From positions 212,582 through 276,581 of the forward strand of contig JAILXU010000002.1 of NCBI GenBank assembly GCA_045430275.1: a stretch of DNA of 64,000 nucleotides, in the 5' to 3' direction. Each line of letters begins with the position of its first letter. The stretch's first letter is position 1. The translations under genes and the position numbers were made by a program. Source of the DNA: Oceanobacter sp045430275. GTDB lineage: Bacteria > Pseudomonadota > Gammaproteobacteria > Pseudomonadales > Oceanobacteraceae. The notes under the pieces are model-generated. The model saw only the letters and a program-made list of their open reading frames with translations, had not been told where the DNA came from and did not search any database. Positions 22,969 to 31,444 of this stretch are shown one piece after another.

Positions 22969-24549
22969 GTGGCCAGGGGCATTGTCATCAGAAAGCACGT
23001 CATTAGCAAAAACGGCATTCGACAGCTCATACTGCTGGCCGCAGGCAGCCTGTTCCCTCTGGCTCTGGCTCCCCTTTTTTGGTGGCCCCTCGGCTTGCTC
23101 AGCCTTGGGGTTCTCTACCATTACCTGACATTGGATCAACAACCCTCGGGCGCTTTTCGTACCGTCTGGTGGTATGCCCTGGGCCAATTTGGCGCGGGAG
23201 TATCCTGGGTCTATGTCAGCATGAACGAGTTTGGTGGTACGCCCGCTGCACTGGCTGTTCTGATGGTCTTGCTGTTCGCTGCAGGGTTAGCCCTGATTCC
23301 TGCACTCTGGTTCTGGATACGCAAACATCTGTCTGACCGCTTTCCCGGTTCACTTTCCTGGTTGACGTTCCCTGCATTCTGGTTTCTGGCGGAGTGGTCT
23401 CGCAGTTGGCTGCTCACCGGATTCCCCTGGCTTTATGCGGGTGACGCCCACCTGGAAAGCTGGCTCAGTGGCTGGGCTCCGGTCATTGGCAGCCTGGGCA
23501 TTTCCCTGATTTGCGCTCTGACGGCCAGCTTAAGCGTTGCCTTCATTCAACACCGCCAACCCATGATGCTGCTGATCTGGCTGGCCTGGCCAGCCGGTTT
23601 CTTCCTGCAATCAGCCGAGTGGACATCCATCCAGGGAAAACTCACCGTCAGCGCAGTACAAGGCAACATTGCCCAAGATGTTAAGTGGAAGCCTGAGATG
23701 GTGAACCCAACCATCCAGATGTATACCGATCAGACCGAAGCACTGTGGCAATCTGACTTGATCGTATGGCCAGAAACCGCTGTGCCCATGGTGATGGAGT
23801 ATTTTCAGCCTTATCTGGATACTCTGGATGATCTTGCCCGAGAGCAACACAGCGGCTTGATTACAGGCATTGTCTATCGCCACTCTGAAGATAGCCTCAC
23901 ACCCGGTGCGTATCACAACAGCCTGGTCAGTGTCGGCACCTCACGGGGCATTTATCACAAACAGAAACTGGTGCCTTTCGGTGAATTTATTCCCTTCGAA
24001 GAGCAACTGCGCGGGCTGATTCCTTTCTTCGATCTTGATATGTCCGGTTTCACCCGAGGCTCTGCGCAGCAGCCGCTGCTAACGGTTCAGAAAGACGGTC
24101 AGACATATCCCATTGCTTCCTATATCTGCTACGAAATTGCGTACCCGGTGCTGGTCGCAACCATGGCGCAGCAGTCCGCGCTGTTGATTACCGTCAGTAA
24201 TGATGCCTGGTTTGGTGACTCACTCGGCCCCAAGCAGCACATGGCTCTGGCCAGAATGCGCGCTCTGGAAACAGGCCGCTACCTGCTCCGCTCAACCAAC
24301 ACTGGCATTACAGCTCTGGTAAACCATCAGGGCCAGATCATCAGGCAACTGCCCGTAGCCCAACGAGCCAGCCTGACAGCCGAAGCTGAATTACGACAAG
24401 GCAATACTCCCTTCATGCTCTGGCATATCTGGCCAAGCCTGATCCTTTCAATACTGATGATTCTTCTGGCGAGCACATGGCATCGCTGCCGCAACTCATC
24501 ACACACAGGAACACCCCATCATGGCTCGACTACTGTTTCGTCTGAATGA
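22969..24549 (+). CDS. lnt: Apolipoprotein N-acyltransferase
   Basis: Lnt adds the third acyl chain to the N-terminal cysteine of lipoproteins, which lets Lol transport move them to the outer membrane. The 526-residue protein has about six N-terminal membrane helices, then a periplasmic nitrilase-like domain with the catalytic glutamate (VWPETAVPM), lysine (YHKQKLVPFGEF) and cysteine (SYICYEI), and a final membrane helix. The start is a GTG at 22969 with only a weak AGG upstream, so the exact start is uncertain; no better start lies before the first helix. It overlaps the next gene by 29 bases. Confidence 0.93.
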   Translation: MARGIVIRKHVISKNGIRQLILLAAGSLFPLALAPLFWWPLGLLSLGVLYHYLTLDQQPSGAFRTVWWYALGQFGAGVSWVYVSMNEFGGTPAALAVLMVLLFAAGLALIPALWFWIRKHLSDRFPGSLSWLTFPAFWFLAEWSRSWLLTGFPWLYAGDAHLESWLSGWAPVIGSLGISLICALTASLSVAFIQHRQPMMLLIWLAWPAGFFLQSAEWTSIQGKLTVSAVQGNIAQDVKWKPEMVNPTIQMYTDQTEALWQSDLIVWPETAVPMVMEYFQPYLDTLDDLAREQHSGLITGIVYRHSEDSLTPGAYHNSLVSVGTSRGIYHKQKLVPFGEFIPFEEQLRGLIPFFDLDMSGFTRGSAQQPLLTVQKDGQTYPIASYICYEIAYPVLVATMAQQSALLITVSNDAWFGDSLGPKQHMALARMRALETGRYLLRSTNTGITALVNHQGQIIRQLPVAQRASLTAEAELRQGNTPFMLWHIWPSLILSILMILLASTWHRCRNSSHTGTPHHGSTTVSSE

Positions 24550-24868
24550 TGTACCGGAAGATGAAATCGACGCGGTCAGGGAAATATTAAAAACACACGA
24601 CGTCGACGTGTATGAAACAGACTCGGGGAAATGGGGAATTTCAGTTGCTGCGATCTGGCTCAGAAACGACGAAGAGTTTGAGTACGCACGGGCGCTGATT
24701 GAGGAATATCAGCAGGAGAGACAAGCTCGGGTACAGTCAGAGGCCGTACAGCAAACGTTTCTGGAACGCTGCCAGCAACGACCTCTGGACTGCTTGTTAA
24801 TCGCCTGCGCCATCCTGGCCATACTGGCACTGACTGTATGGCCATTTCTGACAGCATTCAGTGAATAG
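24521..24868 (+). CDS. DUF6164-like small membrane protein
   Basis: A 115-residue protein with an N-terminal soluble part (MARLLFRLNDVPEDEIDAV) and one C-terminal membrane helix (about residues 90-110). It resembles the uncharacterised DUF6164 family found in gammaproteobacteria; I assign this from recall of the N-terminal pattern, so the family name is moderate in confidence. The first part has a DUF2007-like look (signal-like ferredoxin fold). The ATG at 24521 has AGGA ten bases upstream and lies inside the 3' end of lnt. Its 3' end overlaps the converging mutT gene by 11 bases. Confidence 0.75.
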   Translation: MARLLFRLNDVPEDEIDAVREILKTHDVDVYETDSGKWGISVAAIWLRNDEEFEYARALIEEYQQERQARVQSEAVQQTFLERCQQRPLDCLLIACAILAILALTVWPFLTAFSE

Positions 24869-25283
24869 CAGCCCCGGATAAACGCTGCTGAATAGCGTCA
24901 AGGATCGGTTGGTTCGCCGCCGGGAACGCATAGCTCGACAGCTCTGATACCGTAATCCAGGCTGTCGGCTGCCCTTCGGCACCGTGAGCCGATTCCTGTG
25001 CTGAATCAGGCACCTCAACCCACAGCACATCCAGATACACCTGCTTGTCCGGGTAATCAAACGCGATCTCGGTCAGAGATGACATCTGTTCACTGGAAAC
25101 CGTCAATGCCACCTCTTCCTGTAACTCACGCACTAATGCCTGAGCCGTGGTTTCACCGTCTTCCACCTTACCGCCCGGAAACTCCCACAGCCCACCCTGA
25201 TGTTTATCATCCGGGCGACGTGCAATCAGAATGTTCTGACTGGCGGAGACAATCACAGCGACAGCGACGTGCACACGCTTCAT
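24858..25283 (-). CDS. mutT: MutT-like Nudix hydrolase
   Basis: A 141-residue Nudix protein, probably an 8-oxo-dGTP pyrophosphatase that cleans the nucleotide pool. The Nudix box is nearly complete (GGKVEDGETTAQALVRE then LQEEVAL); the usual glycine near its end is alanine here, a mild change that leaves all acidic metal ligands in place. The position after secA and argJ matches the Pseudomonas mutT locus. The ATG at 25283 overlaps the argJ stop as ATGA. Confidence 0.92.
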   Translation of the reverse strand: MKRVHVAVAVIVSASQNILIARRPDDKHQGGLWEFPGGKVEDGETTAQALVRELQEEVALTVSSEQMSSLTEIAFDYPDKQVYLDVLWVEVPDSAQESAHGAEGQPTAWITVSELSSYAFPAANQPILDAIQQRLSGAAIH

Positions 25284-26497
25284 GAACGGTAGTCCGCATT
25301 GATAGTGACGTATTCATGGGACAGATCAGACGTCCAGAGTACTTCCTGAATATCACCCCGGCCCAGCACGATACGTACAGTGAACTCTGCCTCTGCAAAC
25401 ACAGCTGCACCAGCTTCTTCCGTATACGCGGCACAACGGCCACCGTTTTCAACGATATGAACGTCGTTCAGATAAATCTGGATTTTATCCAGATCCATAT
25501 CCACCAGACCTGAACGCCCAACAGCGGCCAGAATACGTCCCCAGTTGGCATCCGAAGCGTACATCGCTGTTTTCACCAACGGTGAGTGAGCCACGGTATA
25601 GGCAACATCCAACGCTTCCTGTTGAGTGCCTGCCTCATCCACCTGAATAGTGACGAACTTGGTCGCTCCTTCGCCATCACGCACAATGGCTTGTGCCAGA
25701 ATCTGGAAGACTTCTTTCAGTTCCGCAAACAGGGTTTTGGCCTCAGGGCTATTGGCATCATCCACCACCAGACTGCCTTTCCCTGTTGCTATCAACAAAC
25801 AGGCATCGTTGGTCGAAGTATCACCATCAATGGTAATTCGATTGAACGACGCATTCGCCAATGCCTTGCACCAGATATCCAGAACCGGTTGCGCAATCTG
25901 CGCATCAGTGGCCACAAACGCCAGCATGGTCGCCATATTCGGCTGTATCATGCCTGCGCCTTTGGACATCCCTGAGATTGTCACCGTCTGACCATTGATA
26001 TCGAGCCGACGGCTACTGCCCTTGGGCAACGTATCCGTCGTCATGATACCGGCCGCGCTGCGCGACCAGTGGGTTTCAGACAAGTCCTTGTAACAAGCCG
26101 GAATGCCTCGCTCAAACGCGGACATATCCAGCAATTCACCAATCACACCGGTTGAAAATGGCAAGACCTGATCAGACTGAACACCACAGTGCTCTGCAAC
26201 CTGCTGGCAACTGGACAAGGCGTCTTCCATACCTTGCGGGCCAGTCCCGGCATTGGCATTACCGGTATTAATGATCAGATAACGCGGTGAACAGCGCTCA
26301 AGGTGCTGACGGGCAACCTGAACCGGGGCTGCACAAAACGCATTCTGCGTAAAAACAGCCGCCGTTCGAGTGCCTTCAACCAGCTCAATCAATACCATGT
26401 CATCCCGGTTCGGATAGCGAACCTGCGCCTGGGCAATACCCAGACGCACGCCATCAACGGGAATAAAATCTTCAAATACGGTCAGATTAACGGCCAT
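25280..26497 (-). CDS. argJ: Bifunctional ornithine acetyltransferase/N-acetylglutamate synthase
   Basis: ArgJ moves the acetyl group from N-acetylornithine to glutamate, recycling it in arginine synthesis. The 405-residue precursor cleaves itself before the threonine in NMATMLAF to give two subunits. The oxyanion-hole and glycine-rich segments (MSKGAGMIQPNMATM; GDTSTNDACLL) are intact. The ATG at 26497 follows GAGGAG; a longer in-frame ORF back to 26668 would read into secA. It begins ten bases after the secA stop, so it belongs to the same transcript. Confidence 0.95.
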   Translation of the reverse strand: MAVNLTVFEDFIPVDGVRLGIAQAQVRYPNRDDMVLIELVEGTRTAAVFTQNAFCAAPVQVARQHLERCSPRYLIINTGNANAGTGPQGMEDALSSCQQVAEHCGVQSDQVLPFSTGVIGELLDMSAFERGIPACYKDLSETHWSRSAAGIMTTDTLPKGSSRRLDINGQTVTISGMSKGAGMIQPNMATMLAFVATDAQIAQPVLDIWCKALANASFNRITIDGDTSTNDACLLIATGKGSLVVDDANSPEAKTLFAELKEVFQILAQAIVRDGEGATKFVTIQVDEAGTQQEALDVAYTVAHSPLVKTAMYASDANWGRILAAVGRSGLVDMDLDKIQIYLNDVHIVENGGRCAAYTEEAGAAVFAEAEFTVRIVLGRGDIQEVLWTSDLSHEYVTINADYRS

Positions 26498-26507
26498 TGC
26501 GAACTCC

Positions 26508-29240
26508 TCAGGACAACTTGCCGTGACAATGCTTGTACTTCTTGCCTGAACCACAAGGGCAAGGCTCGTTGCGGCCAACCTTGCGCTCTTCACGAACGAA
26601 CGTTTGTGGCTCTTGCGCATCGCCGTCTTCTGGTGATTCTGTTCCACCCATGGCTGATGCAGACTCATGCTGATACTGAGCCGCCTTGGCCTGGGCTTCT
26701 GCTTCCTGACGACGGCGTTCTTCTATTTCATGAACCTCTTCTTCCTCACGTACCTTAACGTGAGAAAGCACGCGAATGGTTTCAATCTTGATGTTGTTCA
26801 ACAACTCCTGGAACAGTTCAAACGACTCACGCTTGTATTCCTGCTTTGGATTTTTCTGGCCATAACTGCGCAGGTGAATACCCTGGCGCAAGTGATCCAT
26901 GGTCGCCAGATGCTCTTTCCAGAGATTGTCGAGAATTTGCAGCATAATCTGCTTCTCGAAAGAACGCAGAGCCACGTCACCAACGGCTTCTTCTTTTGAA
27001 GCATAGGTGGATTCGATGGCCTCCATAATGCGCTCACGCAGCACTTCTTCGTAGAGCTTGTCATCATTTTCCAGCCAGTGCTGAAGGGGAAGCTCCACAT
27101 CAAACTCAGACTTCAGATGAGCTTCCAACCCTGGCACATCCCACTGTTCTTCCAGGCTTTGTGGCGGAATACAGGTATCAATGGCATCGCTGACAACGTC
27201 CTTGCGGATGTTGCTGATCACACCGGAAATATCTTCCATCGCCATCAGATCGTTACGCTGGTTGTAGACAACGGTACGCTGATCGTTGGCCACATCATCG
27301 TATTCCAGCAACTGTTTACGAATATCAAAGTTGCGGCCTTCTACTTTGCGCTGGGCTTTTTCAACCGCATTCGTCACCATCTTATGCTCGATGGACTCGC
27401 CGTCTTTCATGCCCAACGACTGCATCATGCCGCGCATGCGCTCTGACATGAACATACGCATCAGGCTGTCATCCAGTGACAGGAAGAATTTAGTAGAACC
27501 CGGATCCCCCTGACGGCCAGCACGACCACGCAACTGGTTATCGATACGGCGAGATTCATGGCGCTCGGTACCAACGATATGCAAACCACCCGCCGCCAAA
27601 ATGGCATCGTGACGTTCTTTCCACTCCGCTTTAATAGCCGCTATCTGCTCATCTGCTGGATTCTCCAGCTGTGCGACTTCCATTTCCCAGTTACCACCCA
27701 GCACAATATCGGTACCACGACCGGCCATATTGGTAGCGATGGTTACCGCACCCGGACGACCGGCTTCGGCAATAATCTGGGCTTCACGGGCATTTTCTTT
27801 CGCATTCAGGACGTTGTGTGGCACCTTGGCTTTTTGCAGCAACTGCGACACGTACTCGGATGACTCAATCGAAGCCGTACCCACCAGAACCGGGCGCTTT
27901 TCCTCAATCACACGTTTGATCTCTTCGACCACCGCGTTGTATTTTTCAGGCTGGGAAGCATAAATGACGTCATTGTGATCCAGACGCTGGATCGTTTTAT
28001 TGGTTGGAATAACCACCACGTCCAGTGCATAAATCTGATGAAACTCAAAGGCTTCTGTATCGGCCGTTCCCGTCATACCCGCCAGTTTGTCGTACAGACG
28101 GAAATAGTTCTGGAAGGTAGTGGATGCCAGCGTCTGGCTTTCCGCCTGAATATTGACGTTCTCTTTCGCTTCAATCGCCTGGTGCAGGCCTTCTCCCCAA
28201 CGGCGTCCCTGCATGGTACGACCGGTGTGCTCATCAACAATCACGACCTGACCGTTACTGACGATGTAGTCCACATTTTTCTGGTAAATCACATGAGCGC
28301 GCAACGCCGAATGCACGTGGTGCAACAATGACAGGTTCTTCGGCGCGTAGAGGCTTTCACCTTCCGGCAAAACACCCTCAGCGATCAACATATCCTCTAC
28401 CGCTTCGTGACCTTCTTCGGTCAATTCTACCGAGCGGCTCTTCTCTTCAACGGTGTAATGGCCGGAAATGGGTTCTTCTTCTTCATTCAGTTTCGCTTTT
28501 TCCAGGCGCGGAGCCAACTGATCAATACGCCGATACAGCTCCGAGTGATCCTGGGCCGGGCCAGAAATAATCAAAGGTGTACGCGCTTCATCAATCAGGA
28601 TGGAATCCACTTCATCGACAATGGCAAAGTACAAACCACGCTGTACCTTGTCTTCCAGCGAGAACGCCATATTGTCACGCAGGTAATCAAAGCCGAATTC
28701 GTTGTTGGTGCCGTACACAATGTCGCACTGGTATTGCTCACGCTTTTCAGCCGTCGACTGACCAGGTACAACCACACCCACACTCATGCCGAGGAATTCG
28801 TACAATGGACGCATCCATTCAGCATCACGACGAGCCAGGTAATCATTCACCGTAACAACGTGCACGCTGTTTCCTGTCAAGGCATTGAGGTAAGTCGGCA
28901 GCGTTCCAACCAGGGTTTTACCTTCACCCGTGCGCATTTCAGCAATACGGCCTTCATGCAGGGTAATACCACCAATCAACTGGACATCGAAGTGGCGCAT
29001 CTGCATTACACGCTTACTGGCTTCCCGACAAACAGCAAAGGCTTCTGGCAACACATCATCCAGCGACTTGCCTTGTTCCAATTGCTCACGCAGATAAGGG
29101 GTGCGGGATTTCAGCTCGTCATCACTCAATGCCGCCAGCGTTTCTTCCATCACGTTGATGCGGCTAATCAGCTTGCGCATCCGTTTAATTTCACGGCTGT
29201 TTTTACTGCCAAATACTTTTCGGAAAATATTGCCTATCAT
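26508..29240 (-). CDS. secA: Preprotein translocase ATPase SecA
   Basis: SecA drives post-translational export through SecYEG. The 910-residue protein starts MIGNIFRKVFGSKNSREIKR, has Walker A (MRTGEGKT, residues 102-109), the DEVDSILIDEA Walker B region, the preprotein cross-linking and helical scaffold domains, and a C-terminal zinc site (CPCGSGKKYKHCHG) used for SecB and lipid binding. The ATG at 29240 is the family start; an in-frame TTG at 29252 is unlikely. The order M23 peptidase-secA-argJ is as in Pseudomonas. The 143 bases upstream hold no obvious secM-like gene. Confidence 0.97.
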   Translation of the reverse strand: MIGNIFRKVFGSKNSREIKRMRKLISRINVMEETLAALSDDELKSRTPYLREQLEQGKSLDDVLPEAFAVCREASKRVMQMRHFDVQLIGGITLHEGRIAEMRTGEGKTLVGTLPTYLNALTGNSVHVVTVNDYLARRDAEWMRPLYEFLGMSVGVVVPGQSTAEKREQYQCDIVYGTNNEFGFDYLRDNMAFSLEDKVQRGLYFAIVDEVDSILIDEARTPLIISGPAQDHSELYRRIDQLAPRLEKAKLNEEEEPISGHYTVEEKSRSVELTEEGHEAVEDMLIAEGVLPEGESLYAPKNLSLLHHVHSALRAHVIYQKNVDYIVSNGQVVIVDEHTGRTMQGRRWGEGLHQAIEAKENVNIQAESQTLASTTFQNYFRLYDKLAGMTGTADTEAFEFHQIYALDVVVIPTNKTIQRLDHNDVIYASQPEKYNAVVEEIKRVIEEKRPVLVGTASIESSEYVSQLLQKAKVPHNVLNAKENAREAQIIAEAGRPGAVTIATNMAGRGTDIVLGGNWEMEVAQLENPADEQIAAIKAEWKERHDAILAAGGLHIVGTERHESRRIDNQLRGRAGRQGDPGSTKFFLSLDDSLMRMFMSERMRGMMQSLGMKDGESIEHKMVTNAVEKAQRKVEGRNFDIRKQLLEYDDVANDQRTVVYNQRNDLMAMEDISGVISNIRKDVVSDAIDTCIPPQSLEEQWDVPGLEAHLKSEFDVELPLQHWLENDDKLYEEVLRERIMEAIESTYASKEEAVGDVALRSFEKQIMLQILDNLWKEHLATMDHLRQGIHLRSYGQKNPKQEYKRESFELFQELLNNIKIETIRVLSHVKVREEEEVHEIEERRRQEAEAQAKAAQYQHESASAMGGTESPEDGDAQEPQTFVREERKVGRNEPCPCGSGKKYKHCHGKLS

Positions 29241-29383
29241 TTTTCTATCCAATTTAAAAACCGGCCCATCTGCATAAGCAGACTGGGCGGATATCTGATA
29301 ATAATTAGGTGAAATGTCCGAAGGCTTCAGCGCAGAAGCCTATAACGGAACGTGACCCGAACAGGGTCGAATGAAGGGAACGA

Positions 29384-30310
29384 CTATCGGTGAGTGCGAT
29401 GCACGTAAGTTGCCGGATCAACGGTGCGGCCATTTTTGTACACTTCAAAATGCACATGAGGCCCGGTAGATCGACCAGTACTGCCCATAAGGGCGATCAC
29501 CTGGCCTTTTTTAACAATGTCGCCCATGTTGGCTTTAAGCTCAAAACAATGGGCATAACGTGTTTTATAACCATTACCATGGTCAATTTCGACCATCTTT
29601 CCGTAACCATGACGATCACCGGACCAGGTGACGACACCCGCCGCGACCGCAATGATTCCAGAGCCTTGCTTGCCTGCAAAATCAACACCCGCGTGCCACG
29701 CAGGCTTGCCGGTAAAAGGATCTACCCGAGTGCCATAAGCTGACGACATCCAGCCTTTTTGGATTGGCCGCCCAGCCAGGTAACGATCGCGACTAATACG
29801 CTGATGGGTCAGGATACTGCTAAAAGCTTCAAGCTGCCGTTCACGAGAATCCATCCGTTCCGCAAACTGATCCAGAGCCTCAGAAATCCCGGGGGCCTGA
29901 TAATGGCCTGCGTTCAACGAAGGCCCACCCAAAGCAGGCTGTACAGAGAAATCGAATTCATCCGCACCAATCTTCGTTGCCTGCACCAGATGTTCACCCA
30001 GAGCATCTATCCGCATCAGGCGAGACTGCAGTGCTGCCAGCCGAATCGTGAGTGCCTGCAATTCCTGGGTGGCTTGTTCCTTGACCTGCTCCAGCTCACT
30101 GCGCTGGCGTTCCAACTCTTCTTCCCAAGCTTCGGTAGCCGCCGATTCCAAAGGCGGCTCCTCTTGCAACCAGGCGCTCAACCAAAAACCGGACACACCC
30201 ATAGCAAACGGCACAGCAAACAAGCACCCGAGCAGAAGAAATCTGAGGGCACTTGTTAAACGGTAGCTTTTTGATTGGCCATGGCGATGACCCACTACAA
30301 TAATGTTCAT
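29384..30310 (-). CDS. M23 (LytM) family peptidase, membrane-anchored
   Basis: A 308-residue protein with one N-terminal membrane helix (about residues 22-45), a periplasmic coiled coil (residues about 60-115) and a C-terminal LytM/M23 domain. The zinc ligands are present (HAGVDFAG with His and Asp; HVHFEV with the HxH pair), so it is probably an active peptidoglycan endopeptidase rather than an EnvC-like activator. It lies between lpxC and secA, as in Pseudomonas. No clear ribosome-binding site precedes the ATG at 30310. The target bond and role in growth or division are inference. Confidence 0.88.
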   Translation of the reverse strand: MNIIVVGHRHGQSKSYRLTSALRFLLLGCLFAVPFAMGVSGFWLSAWLQEEPPLESAATEAWEEELERQRSELEQVKEQATQELQALTIRLAALQSRLMRIDALGEHLVQATKIGADEFDFSVQPALGGPSLNAGHYQAPGISEALDQFAERMDSRERQLEAFSSILTHQRISRDRYLAGRPIQKGWMSSAYGTRVDPFTGKPAWHAGVDFAGKQGSGIIAVAAGVVTWSGDRHGYGKMVEIDHGNGYKTRYAHCFELKANMGDIVKKGQVIALMGSTGRSTGPHVHFEVYKNGRTVDPATYVHRTHR

Positions 30311-30392
30311 ACAGATGTTCAGTGTGTTTGTCTTGGTGGCCGATGTTTGCGGTACTTAAATACGTTCGTGATCATACATGTGATGACAGAAC

Positions 30393-30420
30393 AAAAAAAA
30401 GGCCATAAATCATTATGGCC
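30393..30420 (-). terminator. Terminator after lpxC
   Basis: Read on the minus strand, GGCCATAA-TGAT-TTATGGCC (30420-30401) is followed by eight T residues (30400-30393). It lies 26 bases after the lpxC stop and marks the likely end of the dcw-lpxC transcript. Confidence 0.9.
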
Positions 30421-30446
30421 AATTATGTTTTCAATTTTTGTGATGA

Positions 30447-31355
30447 CTACTGGGATGCTGCCGGTTTCATATAGGAAACGGGGGATTCATCCGCAGGGAA
30501 TTCAACAAACTCCCAAGCATCATCATGCTTCAACAATTCTCTCAATAGCTGATTATTCAATCCATGCCCGGATTTATAACCAATATATTCGCCAATCAGA
30601 CTGTGACCCAGCAAGTAAAGGTCGCCGACAGCATCCAGAATTTTGTGCTTAACAAATTCGTCGTCGTAGCGAAGGCCATCTTCATTCATGATGCGATAAT
30701 CGCCAACAACAATTGCATTCTTGTCACTGCCACCTTTGGCCAGATCCTGGGAACGCATGTGCTCAATGTCTTTAAGAAAGCCAAACGTTCGCGCCCGGCT
30801 GACTTCTTTCACATAGGTTGTTGAAGAAAAGTCCAGACAGGCTTTTTGAACACTGCGCTTCAGAACCGGGTGATCAAAGTCAATTTCAAACGACACTTTG
30901 AAACCATCATAAGGAACAAAAGCAGCGCTCTTGTCACCGTCCGTCACTTCGACACGCTTTTTGATGCGAATAAAGCGTTTGGCCGCCTGTTGCTCCAGAA
31001 TACCTGCTGATTGCAGTAGAAAAATAAATGGCCCAGAGCTGCCATCCATAATAGGCACTTCCTGCGCACTCACCTCAACCATGGCATTATCAATGCCCAG
31101 CCCAGCCATCGCCGACAAAAGATGCTCAACAGTGTCAACTTTTGCTTCACCATGCCCTAATGTTGTCGACATCGTAGTCTCACCAACATTCATTGCATCG
31201 GCTTTAATATCGACAACCGGATCAAGATCAGTTCGTCTGAAAATAATTCCGGTATCCACTGGAGCCGGTTTCAGCGTCAGATACACTTTCTCGCCAGAAT
31301 GCAGCCCTACTCCCGTGGCGCGAATGACATTTTTAAGAGTTCGTTGCGGGATCAT
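30447..31355 (-). CDS. lpxC: UDP-3-O-acyl-N-acetylglucosamine deacetylase
   Basis: LpxC removes the N-acetyl group in the committed step of lipid A synthesis. The 302-residue protein has the zinc site EHLLSAMAGLGIDNA and the later HKILDAVGDLYLLGH with His and Asp ligands, and the N-terminal MIPQRTLKNVIRATGVGLHSG. The C-terminal residues are short and nonpolar, the type of tail read by FtsH-dependent turnover in enterobacteria, but that is not shown here. It lies 89 bases downstream of ftsZ, with a hairpin between them. Confidence 0.96.
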   Translation of the reverse strand: MIPQRTLKNVIRATGVGLHSGEKVYLTLKPAPVDTGIIFRRTDLDPVVDIKADAMNVGETTMSTTLGHGEAKVDTVEHLLSAMAGLGIDNAMVEVSAQEVPIMDGSSGPFIFLLQSAGILEQQAAKRFIRIKKRVEVTDGDKSAAFVPYDGFKVSFEIDFDHPVLKRSVQKACLDFSSTTYVKEVSRARTFGFLKDIEHMRSQDLAKGGSDKNAIVVGDYRIMNEDGLRYDDEFVKHKILDAVGDLYLLGHSLIGEYIGYKSGHGLNNQLLRELLKHDDAWEFVEFPADESPVSYMKPAASQ

Positions 31356-31394
31356 GCAAACAAGTCAGCCTATTCTTGAATATGCTCGAAAGCA

Positions 31395-31425
31395 CCAAAA
31401 GCGGGAAAGTATAACAATTCCCGCT
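31395..31425 (-). terminator. Hairpin between ftsZ and lpxC, terminator-like
   Basis: On the minus strand, AGCGGGAA and TTCCCGCT pair with a 10-base loop (31425-31400), followed by TTTGG. The U-run is short, so this may be a partial terminator that lowers lpxC expression relative to ftsZ, or an mRNA-end stabiliser. Confidence 0.5.
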
Positions 31426-31444
31426 CATCAAACCAGCACAAAAA

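Noticed and set aside
28407..29312. 301-codon open frame opposite the secA 5' half
   Set aside because: Entirely antisense to secA, with no domain or start signal.
29300..29350. GGCTTC/GAAGCC inverted repeat between the M23 gene and secA
   Set aside because: Only a 6-bp stem and no T-run on either strand, so it does not meet the standard for a terminator.
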